Below are positions 1 to 8,827 of a stretch of DNA of 64,000 nucleotides, one piece after another (the first letter of the stretch is position 1; every line of letters begins with the position of its first letter). Source of the stretch: Thermodesulfitimonas autotrophica (GTDB lineage: Bacteria; Bacillota; Desulfotomaculia; Desulfotomaculales; Ammonificaceae); assembly GCF_003815015.1 (NCBI RefSeq), contig NZ_RKRE01000003.1, positions 186,001 to 250,000 of the forward strand, read 5' to 3'. The position numbers were made by a program, and so were the translations under genes. The notes under the pieces were generated by a model. That model did no database searches. It worked only from the letters and a program-made list of their open reading frames with translations, and was not told the DNA's origin.

Positions 1-17
1 GAGGTGAACCGGACCTT

Positions 18-254
18 ATGTCGTCGTCGATTTTCCAGAAAGTCAAGCAAATCATCATCCAGCAGCTTGGTGTCGAAGAAGACGAAGTAACGATGGATGC
101 TTCCTTTGTGGACGACCTCGGGGCAGATTCGCTCGACCTGGTGGAGCTGGTCATGGCCTTTGAGGAGGAGTTCGAGATGGAGATCCCGGACGAGGATGCC
201 GAGAAGATCCGGACGGTGGGTGACGCCGTCAACTACATCCAGGAGAAACTCTGA
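18..254 (+). CDS. acpP: Acyl carrier protein
   Basis: This 78-residue acidic protein is the carrier that holds growing acyl chains on 4'-phosphopantetheine during cytosolic type II fatty acid synthesis. The attachment serine is Ser38 in the motif [10 protein letters not shown], the usual position. The ATG at 18 follows a GAGGTG site at 1-6. The gene sits 60 bp before fabF, the usual partner in Firmicutes, so both are probably in one operon that begins left of the window. Length and motif are fully typical. Confidence 0.97.
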   Translation: MSSSIFQKVKQIIIQQLGVEEDEVTMDASFVDDLGADSLDLVELVMAFEEEFEMEIPDEDAEKIRTVGDAVNYIQEKL

Positions 255-314
255 GACGAGTCGGAAGGCATCAGTCAGCAGGATAAGAAGAGTGGTATTC
301 CGGGGGGTGCGTTT

Positions 315-1556
315 TTGTCCCCGCGCGTTGTAGTGACCGGACTGGGGGTTATTTCCCCGGTGGGCACCGGTAAAGAGGCCTTCTGGGAGGCGCTTGTAAA
401 GGGGCGGTCGGGCGTCAGGCGGATAACCCGTTTTGACGCTTCGGAATTCAAGACCCAGATCGCCGCCGAGGTCGGCGATTTTGATCCGGAGGCGTACATC
501 GATAAAAAAGAGGCCCGGCGGATGGACCGCTTTACGCAATTTGCGGTTGCGGCTGCTAACTTGGCGCTATCGGATGCGGCGATAGCTACGGAGGCGCTCG
601 ACCGCGACCGGGTCGGGGTGGTTTTGGGTTGCGGCATCGGGGGAATCGGCACCTTTGAGGAGCAGACGCGGGTGCTTGTTTCCCGCGGGCCGAACCGGGT
701 GAGCCCCTTTTTCGTCCCGATGATGATCGCTAACATGGGCGCGGGCTACATCGCGATCTACCACCGGTTTTACGGCCCCAACAGCACGGTGGTAACCGCC
801 TGCGCCTCGTCCAACCACGCCATCGGCGAGGCTTTCCGGATCATCCAGCGGGGAGAGGCCGACGTGATGCTGACGGGGGGCGCCGAAGCAGCCATCACCC
901 CGGTAGCGCTGGCCGGTTTTTGCGCCATGAAGGCGATGTCTACCCGAAACGATGAGCCCGAGAAGGCCTGCCGGCCCTTCGACGCGGCGCGGGACGGGTT
1001 TGTGATCGGCGAGGGGGCTGCGGTGCTTGTTCTGGAGCGGTTAGAGCACGCCCTCGCCCGGGGTGCCCGGATTTACGCGGAAGTTGCGGGTTACGGGCAG
1101 AGCTGTGATGCTTACCATATCACGGCGCCCGATCCCGATGGTGCGGGGGCGGCCAAGGCGATGGCCCGCGCGTTAGCGGACGCCCGCTTGCGGCCGGAAG
1201 AGGTGGACTACATCAACGCCCACGGGACTTCCACTCCGCTCAACGATAAGGTCGAAACGATGGCGATCAAGAAGGTTTTCGGGGAATTTGCCTACCGGAT
1301 CCCCGTAAGCTCTACCAAGTCGATGACGGGGCACCTTTTGGGTGCCGCCGGGGGCATCGAGGCTGCGGCCTGTGTCCTGAGCATCACGCACGGCGTAATT
1401 CCGCCGACGATCAACTACGAGAATCCCGACCCCGAATGCGACCTCGATTACGTGCCCAACGAAGCGCGGCGGGCGCAGGTGGATGTGGCGCTCTCGAACG
1501 GACTGGGCTTTGGCGGGCATAACGCCACCCTGATTTTTAAACGTTTTCCGGCTTAA
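315..1556 (+). CDS. fabF: 3-oxoacyl-ACP synthase II (KAS II)
   Basis: This 413-residue beta-ketoacyl-ACP synthase condenses malonyl-ACP with acyl-ACP in fatty acid elongation. The Cys-His-His catalytic set is present at the standard numbers: Cys163 (TACASSNHA), His303 (HGTSTPLND) and His340 ([10 protein letters not shown]). The start is a TTG at 315 with a GGGGGGTG site 7 bp upstream. It follows acpP directly and precedes rnc, the order acpP-fabF-rnc seen across Firmicutes. Nothing is unusual beyond the TTG start. Confidence 0.96.
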   Translation: MSPRVVVTGLGVISPVGTGKEAFWEALVKGRSGVRRITRFDASEFKTQIAAEVGDFDPEAYIDKKEARRMDRFTQFAVAAANLALSDAAIATEALDRDRVGVVLGCGIGGIGTFEEQTRVLVSRGPNRVSPFFVPMMIANMGAGYIAIYHRFYGPNSTVVTACASSNHAIGEAFRIIQRGEADVMLTGGAEAAITPVALAGFCAMKAMSTRNDEPEKACRPFDAARDGFVIGEGAAVLVLERLEHALARGARIYAEVAGYGQSCDAYHITAPDPDGAGAAKAMARALADARLRPEEVDYINAHGTSTPLNDKVETMAIKKVFGEFAYRIPVSSTKSMTGHLLGAAGGIEAAACVLSITHGVIPPTINYENPDPECDLDYVPNEARRAQVDVALSNGLGFGGHNATLIFKRFPA

Positions 1557-1576
1557 GAAAAGCAAGGTACCGTGGA

Positions 1577-1620
1577 GGGGCTGAAGCCGGCAGCGGGGCT
1601 TCCGGCCCCCAAAGTTTTTT
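1577..1620 (+). terminator. Possible intrinsic terminator or attenuator after fabF
   Basis: A GC-rich inverted repeat (GGGGC..GCCGG paired with CCGGCCCC) is followed by a run of six T. It lies between fabF and rnc. Alternative pairings exist (GAAGCC with GGGCTTC), so the structure is uncertain. It may only partly separate the fatty-acid genes from rnc-ftsY. Confidence 0.4.
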
Positions 1621-1635
1621 AGGGGTGTTTGATAG

Positions 1636-2331
1636 GTGGACCGGGGTTACGAGGAACTCAAAGCCAAGTTAGGGATCATCTGGCACGATGAGGGGCTCCT
1701 GCGCCAGGCGCTCACGCACGGCTCCTACGCATACGAGCACCCCGGGGTGACGAACAACCAGCGGTTAGAGTTTTTAGGCGACGCCGTCCTGGAGCTGGTG
1801 ATCAGCGACTATCTCTACCGTACCTTTCCCGGGAAGAGCGAGGGTGAGCTTACCAGGCTGCGGGCGGCGGTGGTCTGTGAGTCTTCGTTAGCGCGGGTCG
1901 CGCGGGAGCTCGGGCTGGGGGAAGCCCTCTTCATGGGGCGGGGCGAGAGCCAGTCGGGGGGGCGGGAGCGCCCGTCGATCTTGGCCGACGCCTTCGAAGC
2001 GTTGTTGGGGGCCGTCTTTTTAGATAAAGGGATAGAGGTGGCGGCGGAATTTGCGCTAGGGAAGCTCAAATCCGTTATTGAAGACGTGCTCCACGGACGG
2101 CAGGAACGGGATTACAAGACTGAACTCCAAGAACTCCTGCAGAAGAAGTCGCCAGAAAACGTTTCGTATGTTATCCTCAAGGAGGAAGGGCCGGACCACG
2201 CGAAGGTTTTTACGGCCGGCGTCTTTTACCGGGGTGAGTGTCTGGGGCGCGGGGAAGGGCGTTCCAAGAAAGAGGCGGAACAGCGGGCAGCGCGGGAGGC
2301 GCTGGCAAGAATTTCGCGTCAGTCGCGTTGA
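1636..2331 (+). CDS. rnc: Ribonuclease III
   Basis: This 231-residue enzyme cleaves double-stranded RNA in rRNA processing and mRNA turnover. The N-terminal catalytic domain carries the signature NQRLEFLGDAVLEL (about residues 41-54) with the Mg-binding acidic residues. A second acidic patch (LADAFEALLGAVFLD) and a C-terminal dsRNA-binding domain (DYKTELQELLQKK onward) follow. The GTG start at 1636 has AGGGGTG at 1621-1627. It is followed by ftsY, a conserved pairing in Firmicutes (smc often lies between them but is absent here). Confidence 0.96.
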   Translation: MDRGYEELKAKLGIIWHDEGLLRQALTHGSYAYEHPGVTNNQRLEFLGDAVLELVISDYLYRTFPGKSEGELTRLRAAVVCESSLARVARELGLGEALFMGRGESQSGGRERPSILADAFEALLGAVFLDKGIEVAAEFALGKLKSVIEDVLHGRQERDYKTELQELLQKKSPENVSYVILKEEGPDHAKVFTAGVFYRGECLGRGEGRSKKEAEQRAAREALARISRQSR

Positions 2332-2381
2332 ATACTAAACACCAAGTGTTCGACGGTGAATGTTCTTGAGGAGGATCGGGC

Positions 2382-3293
2382 GTGGGGCTTTTCGGCAAGC
2401 TGCGGGAGAAGTTGACGAAGGTCCGCGAAACCTTTGTCGAGAAGATTGAAAATGTCATCTCCCGGCGCCGCGAGATAGACGAGAGCCTTTACGAAGAACT
2501 CGAAGAGGCGCTCATCCAGGCGGATGTGGGTGTTGCGGCGGCGCTGGAGATCGTCGAACGGGTAAGGGCGAGGGTGAGGGAGCTCCGGATAAGCGACCCG
2601 GAGCAGCTGAAACCCCTTTTCCGGGAGGAGGTTTTGCGCCTTTTAGGTACGGAAACTGCGCCCCTAGTGCTTCCCGACGAGCCGCCAGCCGTGATCTTAA
2701 TGGTAGGCGTTAACGGAACGGGGAAGACTACCACCACCGGGAAGTTGGCTTATTACTTTCGGGAGCAGGGGCAGAAGGTGATTTTGGCTGCGGCGGACAC
2801 TTTTCGCGCGGCCGCGATCGACCAGTTAGAAGTATGGGCCCGGCGGGCCGGCGTGGAGATTATTAAGCAGCGGGAGGGTTCCGACCCGGCGGCGGTCGTT
2901 TACGATGCGCTTCAGGCGGCTAAGGCGCGGCGGGCAGACGTGGTCCTGGTTGATACCGCGGGGCGACTCCACACGAAGACCAACCTGATGGAAGAACTGA
3001 AAAAGCTGCGGCGGGTGGCGGCGCGGGAGGTGCCGGGTGCGCCGCACGAAGTCCTTCTGGTTGTTGACGCCACGACCGGCCAGAACGCGATCAACCAGGC
3101 GAAGCTTTTCGGGGAGGCGACAGGGCTTACCGGCATTGTGCTGACCAAGCTCGACGGCACGGCCAAGGGCGGCGTAGTCGTGGCGATAAAAAAGGAGCTT
3201 GATGTTCCCGTGAAGTTTGTCGGCACGGGGGAAAGAATCGAGGACCTGATGCCTTTCAATCCAGAGGAATTTGTGGCCGCAATTTTCGATTAA
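2382..3293 (+). CDS. ftsY: Signal recognition particle receptor FtsY
   Basis: This 303-residue SRP-family GTPase docks ribosome-SRP complexes at the membrane. A short basic N-terminal helix leads into the N domain (to about residue 90). The G domain follows: [15 protein letters not shown] (P-loop), [23 protein letters not shown] and [10 protein letters not shown]. It lacks the long acidic A domain of enterobacterial FtsY, as is normal in Firmicutes. The GTG start at 2382 follows GAGGAGG. The next gene begins 28 bp after its stop. Confidence 0.96.
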   Translation: MGLFGKLREKLTKVRETFVEKIENVISRRREIDESLYEELEEALIQADVGVAAALEIVERVRARVRELRISDPEQLKPLFREEVLRLLGTETAPLVLPDEPPAVILMVGVNGTGKTTTTGKLAYYFREQGQKVILAAADTFRAAAIDQLEVWARRAGVEIIKQREGSDPAAVVYDALQAAKARRADVVLVDTAGRLHTKTNLMEELKKLRRVAAREVPGAPHEVLLVVDATTGQNAINQAKLFGEATGLTGIVLTKLDGTAKGGVVVAIKKELDVPVKFVGTGERIEDLMPFNPEEFVAAIFD

Positions 3294-3321
3294 ATCAGGT
3301 CGGGCAGAACGGGGTGAATTT

Positions 3322-4113
3322 ATGGCGGCGATTGCCATCATCGGCGGTACCGGAGTTTACGACCCGGAGCTTTTAGAGCAGCCTACCGAGGAGACGGTGC
3401 GCACGGCGTACGGGGACGTTAAAATAACCCGGGGCTTTTACAGGGACCGGGAAGTGATTTTCCTGCCCCGCCACGGTGCGGCCCACACGGTACCGCCGCA
3501 CCTGGTGAATTACCGGGCGAACATCATGGCGCTCAAGCAAGCGGGGGCGCGGTCAATCCTGGCGACGGCAGCGGTCGGCTCGCTCAACCCGGAGATGCGG
3601 CCGGGCCAGTTTGTTTTTGTCGACCAGTTCCTGGACTTCACCAAAGGGCGTAAGCAGACCTTTTTCGAGGGTGGCCCGGAAGGGGTGGTGCACATCGACG
3701 TTACCGAGCCTTACTGCCCAAGGCTCAGGAAGATCCTCGTTCAGGCGGCGCGCGGCTTGGGGCTGCCGGCCCATGACGGCGGCATTTACGTTTGCACTGA
3801 AGGGCCGCGCTTCGAAACCCCCGCGGAGATCAAAATGTTCCGCGAGCTCGGCGGGGACCTGGTGGGGATGACGGGTGTGCCGGAGGTGGTGCTCGCCCGG
3901 GAGGCGGAGATCTGTTACGCGGCGGTAGCGATGGTGACCAATTTTGCCGCCGGCATTGCCGCTTACCGGCTCAGCCACCAGGAGGTGGTGGAGATGATGA
4001 AGGTTCAGGGCGAAAATATCCGGCGGCTTCTGCTAGAGGCGGTTACCCTGCTTGATCCGGAGGCGGACTGCGCCTGCCGGCACGCGGTTTCCGGTCCGGT
4101 GGAGGCGAAGTAA
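3322..4113 (+). CDS. mtnP: S-methyl-5'-thioadenosine phosphorylase
   Basis: This 263-residue nucleoside phosphorylase of the PNP/MTAP family splits methylthioadenosine with phosphate into adenine and 5-methylthioribose-1-phosphate. Seen motifs are IIGGTGVYDPE at the N terminus (phosphate site), LPRHGAAH, TEGPRFETPAE and the substrate loop GMTGVPEVVLAREAE. The ATG at 3322 has GGGGTG 5 bp upstream; an in-frame extension back to 3271 would overlap ftsY and is less likely. It overlaps mtnA by one base, so it heads a coupled five-gene salvage operon. Action on 5'-deoxyadenosine or inosine is possible for the family. Confidence 0.93.
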   Translation: MAAIAIIGGTGVYDPELLEQPTEETVRTAYGDVKITRGFYRDREVIFLPRHGAAHTVPPHLVNYRANIMALKQAGARSILATAAVGSLNPEMRPGQFVFVDQFLDFTKGRKQTFFEGGPEGVVHIDVTEPYCPRLRKILVQAARGLGLPAHDGGIYVCTEGPRFETPAEIKMFRELGGDLVGMTGVPEVVLAREAEICYAAVAMVTNFAAGIAAYRLSHQEVVEMMKVQGENIRRLLLEAVTLLDPEADCACRHAVSGPVEAK

Positions 4114-5153
4114 TGGAGACGCTACGCTGGGAGAACGGTACGCTCTACTTTCTCGACCAGACACTCCTGCCGCACGAAACGCGTTACCTATCGCTCACCG
4201 ATTACCGGGCGGTGATCGAGGCGATCAAGCGGCTGGCGGTGCGCGGGGCGCCGGCCATCGGGGCGGCGGGGGCTTACGCGGTGGTGCTGGCGGCGGTGGC
4301 GGCCGCGCGGGAGGGGAGAGAAGGCTTCGCGGCGCGGGTGCGGGCCGCTGCGGCGGAGATCGCGCAGGCGCGGCCGACGGCGGTTAACCTCCGGTGGGCG
4401 GTCGCGCGGCAGCTCCGGGTATTAGACATCGCGGCGGGTGAGGAGCCGGAAAAGGTGGTTGCGCGGTTGGTCGCCGAAGCGGCGCGGATCTGCGCGGCGG
4501 ATGCGGCGGCGAACCGGGCAATGGGGGCTTACGGGGCGGCGCTTCTGCCCCCAGGGGCGCGGGTGCTGACTCACTGCAACGCGGGGGCGCTGGCGACGTG
4601 CGGCTACGGGACGGCGCTCGGCGTCGTCCGGGCGGCGCACGCGGCAGGTAAGATCAAGATGGTTTACGCGGACGAGACGCGGCCGCTTTTGCAGGGTGCG
4701 CGGCTGACGGTTTTTGAACTGCAGCAGGACGGAATTCCGGTAACGCTGATCACCGACGGGATGGCCGGGTATCTGATGGCTAAAAAGGGGATCGATGCGG
4801 TGATCGTTGGGGCGGACCGGATTGCGGCCAACGGCGACGTGGCGAACAAAATTGGGACCTACAGCCTGGCAGTGCTGGCACGGCACCACGGGGTGCCGTT
4901 TTACGTTGCGGCGCCTCTATCCACGATTGATGCGGCTGCGTCCGACGGGAGCGCCATTCCTATCGAGGAACGAGACGCGGCGGAAGTCACCTCTTTCGCC
5001 GGGGTTGCTGTGGCGCCGCCGGGCACGCGCGTCTGGAACCCGGCCTTTGACGTAACCCCGGCGGACCTGGTGAGCGCGATCATCACGGAGAAGGGCGTCT
5101 TTTACCCGCCTTATAATTTTAAGGATAATCAGGAGGTCTTGCCAATTGGGTAG
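4113..5153 (+). CDS. mtnA: S-methyl-5-thioribose-1-phosphate isomerase
   Basis: This 346-residue aldose-ketose isomerase converts MTR-1-phosphate to MTRu-1-phosphate. It belongs to the eIF2B-related MtnA family. Catalytic Cys lies near residue 163 (LATCGYGTALG) and Asp near residue 235 (VGADRIAANGDVANKIGTY). The start ATG overlaps the mtnP stop (TAATG), showing translational coupling. The 3' end overlaps ahcY by 8 bp. No mtnBCD or mtnW genes follow, so the complete methionine salvage route is not encoded here; the next sugar-phosphate enzyme is a class II aldolase. Confidence 0.95.
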   Translation: METLRWENGTLYFLDQTLLPHETRYLSLTDYRAVIEAIKRLAVRGAPAIGAAGAYAVVLAAVAAAREGREGFAARVRAAAAEIAQARPTAVNLRWAVARQLRVLDIAAGEEPEKVVARLVAEAARICAADAAANRAMGAYGAALLPPGARVLTHCNAGALATCGYGTALGVVRAAHAAGKIKMVYADETRPLLQGARLTVFELQQDGIPVTLITDGMAGYLMAKKGIDAVIVGADRIAANGDVANKIGTYSLAVLARHHGVPFYVAAPLSTIDAAASDGSAIPIEERDAAEVTSFAGVAVAPPGTRVWNPAFDVTPADLVSAIITEKGVFYPPYNFKDNQEVLPIG

Positions 5154-6402
5154 AAGTCTGATCCGTAATCCGGAGCTTGCCCCGCTTGGGCGGCAGAAGA
5201 TCGAATGGGTCGCGGCGCACATGCCGGTTTTGAACATCATCCGGGAGGAGTTTGTGCGGGAGCAACCGCTCAAGGGGATCCGGATAGCTTTGAGTATCCA
5301 CCTCGAGGCGAAAACCGCTTACCTGGCGCTGGTTTTGCAGGCTGCCGGCGCAACGGTGGCGGCGACGGGCTCCAACCCCCTCTCCACGCGGGATGAAATC
5401 GCGGCGGCGCTGGCGGCGGAGGGGGTCCAGGTTTACGCCTGGTACAACCCGACGCCGGAAGAGTACCGGGAGCACCTGAGCGAGACGCTCAAAATTAAGC
5501 CGCACATTGTGATTGATGACGGCGGGGATCTTGTCCATTTGCTGCATACCGACCTGAAAGAGATAGGCGGCGAAGTTATCGGCGGATGTGAAGAGACGAC
5601 TACTGGTGTCCTGCGCCTTTACGCCCTCGAGCGGGAGGGACGCCTCCTTTTCCCGATGGTGGCGGTGAATAACGCCCGCACCAAGTATCTCTTCGACAAC
5701 CGCTACGGCACCGGGGAGTCGGTCTGGGCGGGCATCATGCGGACCACCAACCTCCTTGTGGCGGGGAAGACCGTGGTGGTCTTCGGCTACGGCTGGTGCG
5801 GGAAAGGCGTGAGTCTGAGGGCTAAAGGCTTGGGGGCGAAGGTGATCGTCTGCGAGGTCGACCCGGTGAAGGCGATCGAGGCGGTCATGGATGGCTTCGA
5901 GGTGATGCACTCGCTGGCCGCCGCAGAGCGGGGCGACATCTTTATCACTACCACCGGTTGCCGGGACGTGCTGCGGGCGGAACACTTTGAACGGATGAAA
6001 GACAGGGCTTTGCTAGCCAACGCCGGGCACTTCAACGTCGAAATTTCGCTGCCGGACCTAAGCCGCCTGGCCGTTTCCCGCCGGGTGGTGCGGGAGAATA
6101 TCGAGGAGTTCCGTATGCCTGACGGCCGGCGGCTCTACCTTTTGGCCGAAGGCCGCCTGGTTAACTTGGCGGCGGGTGACGGGCACCCGGCGGAGATCAT
6201 GGACCTTTCTTTCGCGCTGCAGGCGCTATCGGCCCGTTACGTTTTGGAAGAGGGGGCGGGCCTCGCGCGGCGGGTCTATCAGGTGCCGGCGCCGGTGGAC
6301 AACCGGGTGGCCGAACTCAAACTCCGGTCGCTCGGCATCGCGATTGACCGGCTCAGTCCGGAACAGGAGGCCTACCTCCGGTCGACGGGAGGGGAGGAAT
6401 GA
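5146..6402 (+). CDS. ahcY: Adenosylhomocysteinase (or S-inosylhomocysteine hydrolase)
   Basis: This 418-residue NAD-dependent enzyme hydrolyses S-adenosylhomocysteine to homocysteine and the nucleoside. Seen are the substrate region CEETTTGVLRLYALE, VNNARTKYLFDNRYG and the Rossmann motif VVFGYGWCGKG. It lacks the insertion of eukaryotic enzymes and resembles the archaeal/thermophile type. The TTG start at 5146 has AGGAGG 9 bp upstream inside mtnA. A deaminase (mtaD) lies in the same operon. In some archaea SAH is first deaminated and the AhcY homologue then cleaves S-inosylhomocysteine; that is a real alternative here. Confidence 0.93.
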   Translation: MGRSLIRNPELAPLGRQKIEWVAAHMPVLNIIREEFVREQPLKGIRIALSIHLEAKTAYLALVLQAAGATVAATGSNPLSTRDEIAAALAAEGVQVYAWYNPTPEEYREHLSETLKIKPHIVIDDGGDLVHLLHTDLKEIGGEVIGGCEETTTGVLRLYALEREGRLLFPMVAVNNARTKYLFDNRYGTGESVWAGIMRTTNLLVAGKTVVVFGYGWCGKGVSLRAKGLGAKVIVCEVDPVKAIEAVMDGFEVMHSLAAAERGDIFITTTGCRDVLRAEHFERMKDRALLANAGHFNVEISLPDLSRLAVSRRVVRENIEEFRMPDGRRLYLLAEGRLVNLAAGDGHPAEIMDLSFALQALSARYVLEEGAGLARRVYQVPAPVDNRVAELKLRSLGIAIDRLSPEQEAYLRSTGGEE

Positions 6403-6405
6403 AGC

Positions 6406-7080
6406 ATGAACCTGCTGGCGGAGAAGGCGCGCGAGCAGGTGGCCCGGGCAGGCGTACGGATGGCGCGGGCCGGGTTGGTCCTCGGAACCTGGGGCAACGT
6501 TTCTTGCCGGGTTTCGCGGGAGGACCTGGTGGTGATCACCCCGAGCGGGATGGCTTACGACGCCCTTCAGCCGCGAGATATCGTGGTGGTTGACCTCAAC
6601 GGGAGCGTTGTCGAGGGCGAGCGGCGCCCTTCAACGGAGCTGGAGCTGCACCTCGCCATCTACCGCGCGCGGCCCGACGTGAAGGCGGTCATGCACACCC
6701 ACAGCGTTTTCGCCAGCGCGATGGCGGTGGCGCGGCTGCCGGTGCCGCCGGTGGTGGAGGACGTGGCGCAGATCGTCGGGGGCGCAGTGCCCGTGGCGGA
6801 ATACGCCCCCGCTGGTTCGCGGGAGCTGGCGGAGAATGTGGTCCGGGCCCTCGGTCAGGGGGGCGCCGTTTTGCTGGCTAATCACGGCCTGGTGGGCGTG
6901 GGAGACAGTCTTGACGAAGCCTTTAACGTCTGTCAGATAGTTGAAAAAGCGGCGCAGATTTATATTCTCGCCGGCCTTATCGGTACCCCGACAATCCTGG
7001 GCGAAAACGAAGTTATCGATCTCCGCTACAGGTACCTGACTTCTTACGGGCAGAATAAAGGTGGGGGGGAACGGCGGTGA
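6406..7080 (+). CDS. Class II aldolase (fuculose-phosphate aldolase type), likely MTRu-1-P/deoxyribulose-1-P aldolase
   Basis: This 224-residue zinc aldolase of the AraD/FucA family carries a Glu in STELELHLAIY, zinc ligands in MHTHSVFASAM and a third His in LLANHGLVGVG. Family members cleave ketose-1-phosphates to DHAP and an aldehyde. Its place between mtnA and mtaD suggests the substrate is 5-methylthioribulose-1-phosphate or 5-deoxyribulose-1-phosphate, as in the DHAP shunt known from Rhodospirillum and pathogenic E. coli. That substrate is an inference from context. The GTGA overlap with mtaD shows coupling. Confidence 0.87.
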   Translation: MNLLAEKAREQVARAGVRMARAGLVLGTWGNVSCRVSREDLVVITPSGMAYDALQPRDIVVVDLNGSVVEGERRPSTELELHLAIYRARPDVKAVMHTHSVFASAMAVARLPVPPVVEDVAQIVGGAVPVAEYAPAGSRELAENVVRALGQGGAVLLANHGLVGVGDSLDEAFNVCQIVEKAAQIYILAGLIGTPTILGENEVIDLRYRYLTSYGQNKGGGERR

Positions 7081-8396
7081 AGATTTTGATCCGGGGCGTG
7101 ACGGTGGTGCCAGTTACCGGTCCGGAGGCGGTGATCCGGGACGGGGCAGTGGCGGTTGCCGACGGGGAGATCGTCTATGTCGGCCCGGCGGATGGCTTGC
7201 CGGACGGTTTTACTGCGGACCGGGTTCTGGGTGGGCCCGGGATGGTGGCCCTGCCCGGTTTGGTGAACGCGCATACCCACGCTGCGATGACTCTCTTCCG
7301 GAGCTACGCAGACGACCTTCCCCTGATGAAGTGGCTTGAAGAGGCGATCTGGCCCCTGGAGCAGAAACTCATCGCGGAGGACGTTTACTGGGGGACGCTA
7401 CTCGCCTGCGCGGAAATGCTGCTCGGGGGAACGACTACCTTTGCCGATATGTACTTCTTTATGGACCGGGTAGCGGCAGCGGTGGAGAAAAGCGGCATTA
7501 GGGCTTCTCTTTCCCGGGGCCTCATCGGGATTGCGCCTAACGCCGAAAAGGCGCTGAAAGAGAGCCGAGCCTTCGTCCGGGAGTGGCACGGCAGGGCGAA
7601 CGGCCGGATTACCTGTATGCTCGGACCGCACGCCCCTTATACCTGCCCACCTGACTACCTGCGAAAGGTGGTTGCCATGGCGGCGGAACTCGGCGTCGGC
7701 ATTCACATCCACGTCGCGGAGACGCGCCAGGAAGTGGAGGGGATCAAAAAACAGTACGGCTGCTCCCCGGTGGCGTTGCTGGCCGAAACCGGTCTTCTGG
7801 ACCTCCCTGTGCTTGCCGCTCACTGTGTGCACCTTTCCCCGGAAGATATCGCTATCCTGGCGGCGAAAGGGGCGGCGGTGGCCCACAACCCCGAAAGCAA
7901 CATGAAGCTCGCCAGCGGCATCGCCCCGGTCACGGAGCTTTTGACGGCGGGAGTAACCGTGGGTCTCGGCACGGACGGCGCAGCGAGCAATAACAACTTA
8001 GATATGCTCGAAGAGATGCGTTCGGCGGCGCTCCTGCAAAAGGTGGCGCGCGAGGATCCGGAGGCGCTGCCGGCTTACGCGGCGCTCGAAATGGCGACCA
8101 TCGGCGGGGCGCGGGCGCTTGGCCTCGGAGACAAAATTGGCACCCTCCAACCGGGTAAGCGCGCCGATATCATTCTGCTCAACCTGCGCCGGCCCCACCT
8201 CTACCCGCCGCACGATGTCGTTGCCCACATCGTTTATGCGGCGCAGGCGGGGGACGTCGATACGGTCATCGTTGACGGCAACGTGGTGGTGGAGGGGGGG
8301 CGTCTGCTCACCCTCGACCTGGACACGGTCCTCGATAACGCCCGCCATTGCGCGCTGCGCCTGGTAGGCAAGCCGAAGGCGCGCAGCCTACTATAA
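7077..8396 (+). CDS. mtaD: 5-methylthioadenosine/S-adenosylhomocysteine deaminase
   Basis: This 439-residue amidohydrolase deaminates MTA, SAH and related adenosyl compounds to inosyl forms. Metal and catalytic motifs are VNAHTHAAMTLFRS (HxH), HIHVAETRQE, AHCVHLS and LGTDGAASNNNLDM. The GTG start overlaps the aldolase stop by 4 bp, so it is the last gene of the coupled salvage operon. With mtnP and ahcY it gives two entries into the pathway, phosphorolysis and deamination. Confidence 0.93.
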   Translation: MKILIRGVTVVPVTGPEAVIRDGAVAVADGEIVYVGPADGLPDGFTADRVLGGPGMVALPGLVNAHTHAAMTLFRSYADDLPLMKWLEEAIWPLEQKLIAEDVYWGTLLACAEMLLGGTTTFADMYFFMDRVAAAVEKSGIRASLSRGLIGIAPNAEKALKESRAFVREWHGRANGRITCMLGPHAPYTCPPDYLRKVVAMAAELGVGIHIHVAETRQEVEGIKKQYGCSPVALLAETGLLDLPVLAAHCVHLSPEDIAILAAKGAAVAHNPESNMKLASGIAPVTELLTAGVTVGLGTDGAASNNNLDMLEEMRSAALLQKVAREDPEALPAYAALEMATIGGARALGLGDKIGTLQPGKRADIILLNLRRPHLYPPHDVVAHIVYAAQAGDVDTVIVDGNVVVEGGRLLTLDLDTVLDNARHCALRLVGKPKARSLL

Positions 8397-8399
8397 ATA

Positions 8400-8442
8400 G
8401 AGGTTGGAGGCAGGAGGTTAGAGGTTGGAAGGTTGGAGGCAT
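8400..8442 (+). repeat. Heptad repeat tract, GAGGTTR type
   Basis: About six consecutive 7-nt units of the form GAGGTTG/GAGGTTA/GAGGCAG start directly after the mtaD stop, with one 8-nt unit (8428-8435). Related tracts occur between the tRNA genes and near 43.9 kb. I see no coding capacity here. Confidence 0.75.
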
Positions 8443-8445
8443 TTT

Positions 8446-8478
8446 AAAAAAATAGTTGGGCGACCCCGCTGGGTCGCC
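8446..8478 (-). terminator. Intrinsic terminator for the small minus-strand gene
   Basis: Perfect 8-bp stem (8459-8466 with 8471-8478, GGCGACCC/GGGTCGCC) with a 4-nt loop, followed on the minus strand by a run of seven T (8446-8452). It sits 44 bp past the stop of the gene at 8522-8758. Confidence 0.85.
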
Positions 8479-8521
8479 TTGGTGATGGGTGTGCTATTAC
8501 CAAGACCTGAGAAAAAACGCT

Positions 8522-8758
8522 TCAGTGCAGCCGGAGACCCTTGATTTCGCTTAGCAGCCTTTCGCCGGCGGCGATGTGCTCCTCGAGGTGCCGGATTTCT
8601 TCCGGAGAAGCATTCTTGCGCCGTAGCTCTTCGAGCTCGACCCGGTGGGCGGAGACCGATCCTTCCACGTCTGTATAAAACGCGAGGGCCCGCTCGAAGG
8701 TCAGCCCGCGCGCCCTTTCTTCCTCGAAGCGGTGGCGCAGCGCGGAGCAGCTCATCAT
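8522..8758 (-). CDS. Small hypothetical helical protein
   Basis: A 78-residue protein rich in Glu, Arg and Leu, predicted almost wholly helical (for example RRKNASPEEIRHLEEHI). I do not recognise a family. Reality is supported by a strong GGGAGGGG site 5 bp before the double ATG at 8758 and a clean terminator downstream. It is single and divergent from the methyltransferase gene. The Ser-Pro-Glu-Glu helix cap and size recall small spore or regulatory proteins, but I assign no function. Confidence 0.65.
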   Translation of the reverse strand: MMSCSALRHRFEEERARGLTFERALAFYTDVEGSVSAHRVELEELRRKNASPEEIRHLEEHIAAGERLLSEIKGLRLH

Positions 8759-8827
8759 TTTCCCCTCCCTTCACCCGCTTAGTTTGTCTTGGGGCGAAGC
8801 AAAATATTACCTACGGGGCGGTCGAGA

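Noticed and set aside
4052-4387. Gly/Ala/Arg-rich open frame overlapping mtnP/mtnA
   Set aside because: A frame-shifted shadow of mtnA; no plausible fold and no start site.
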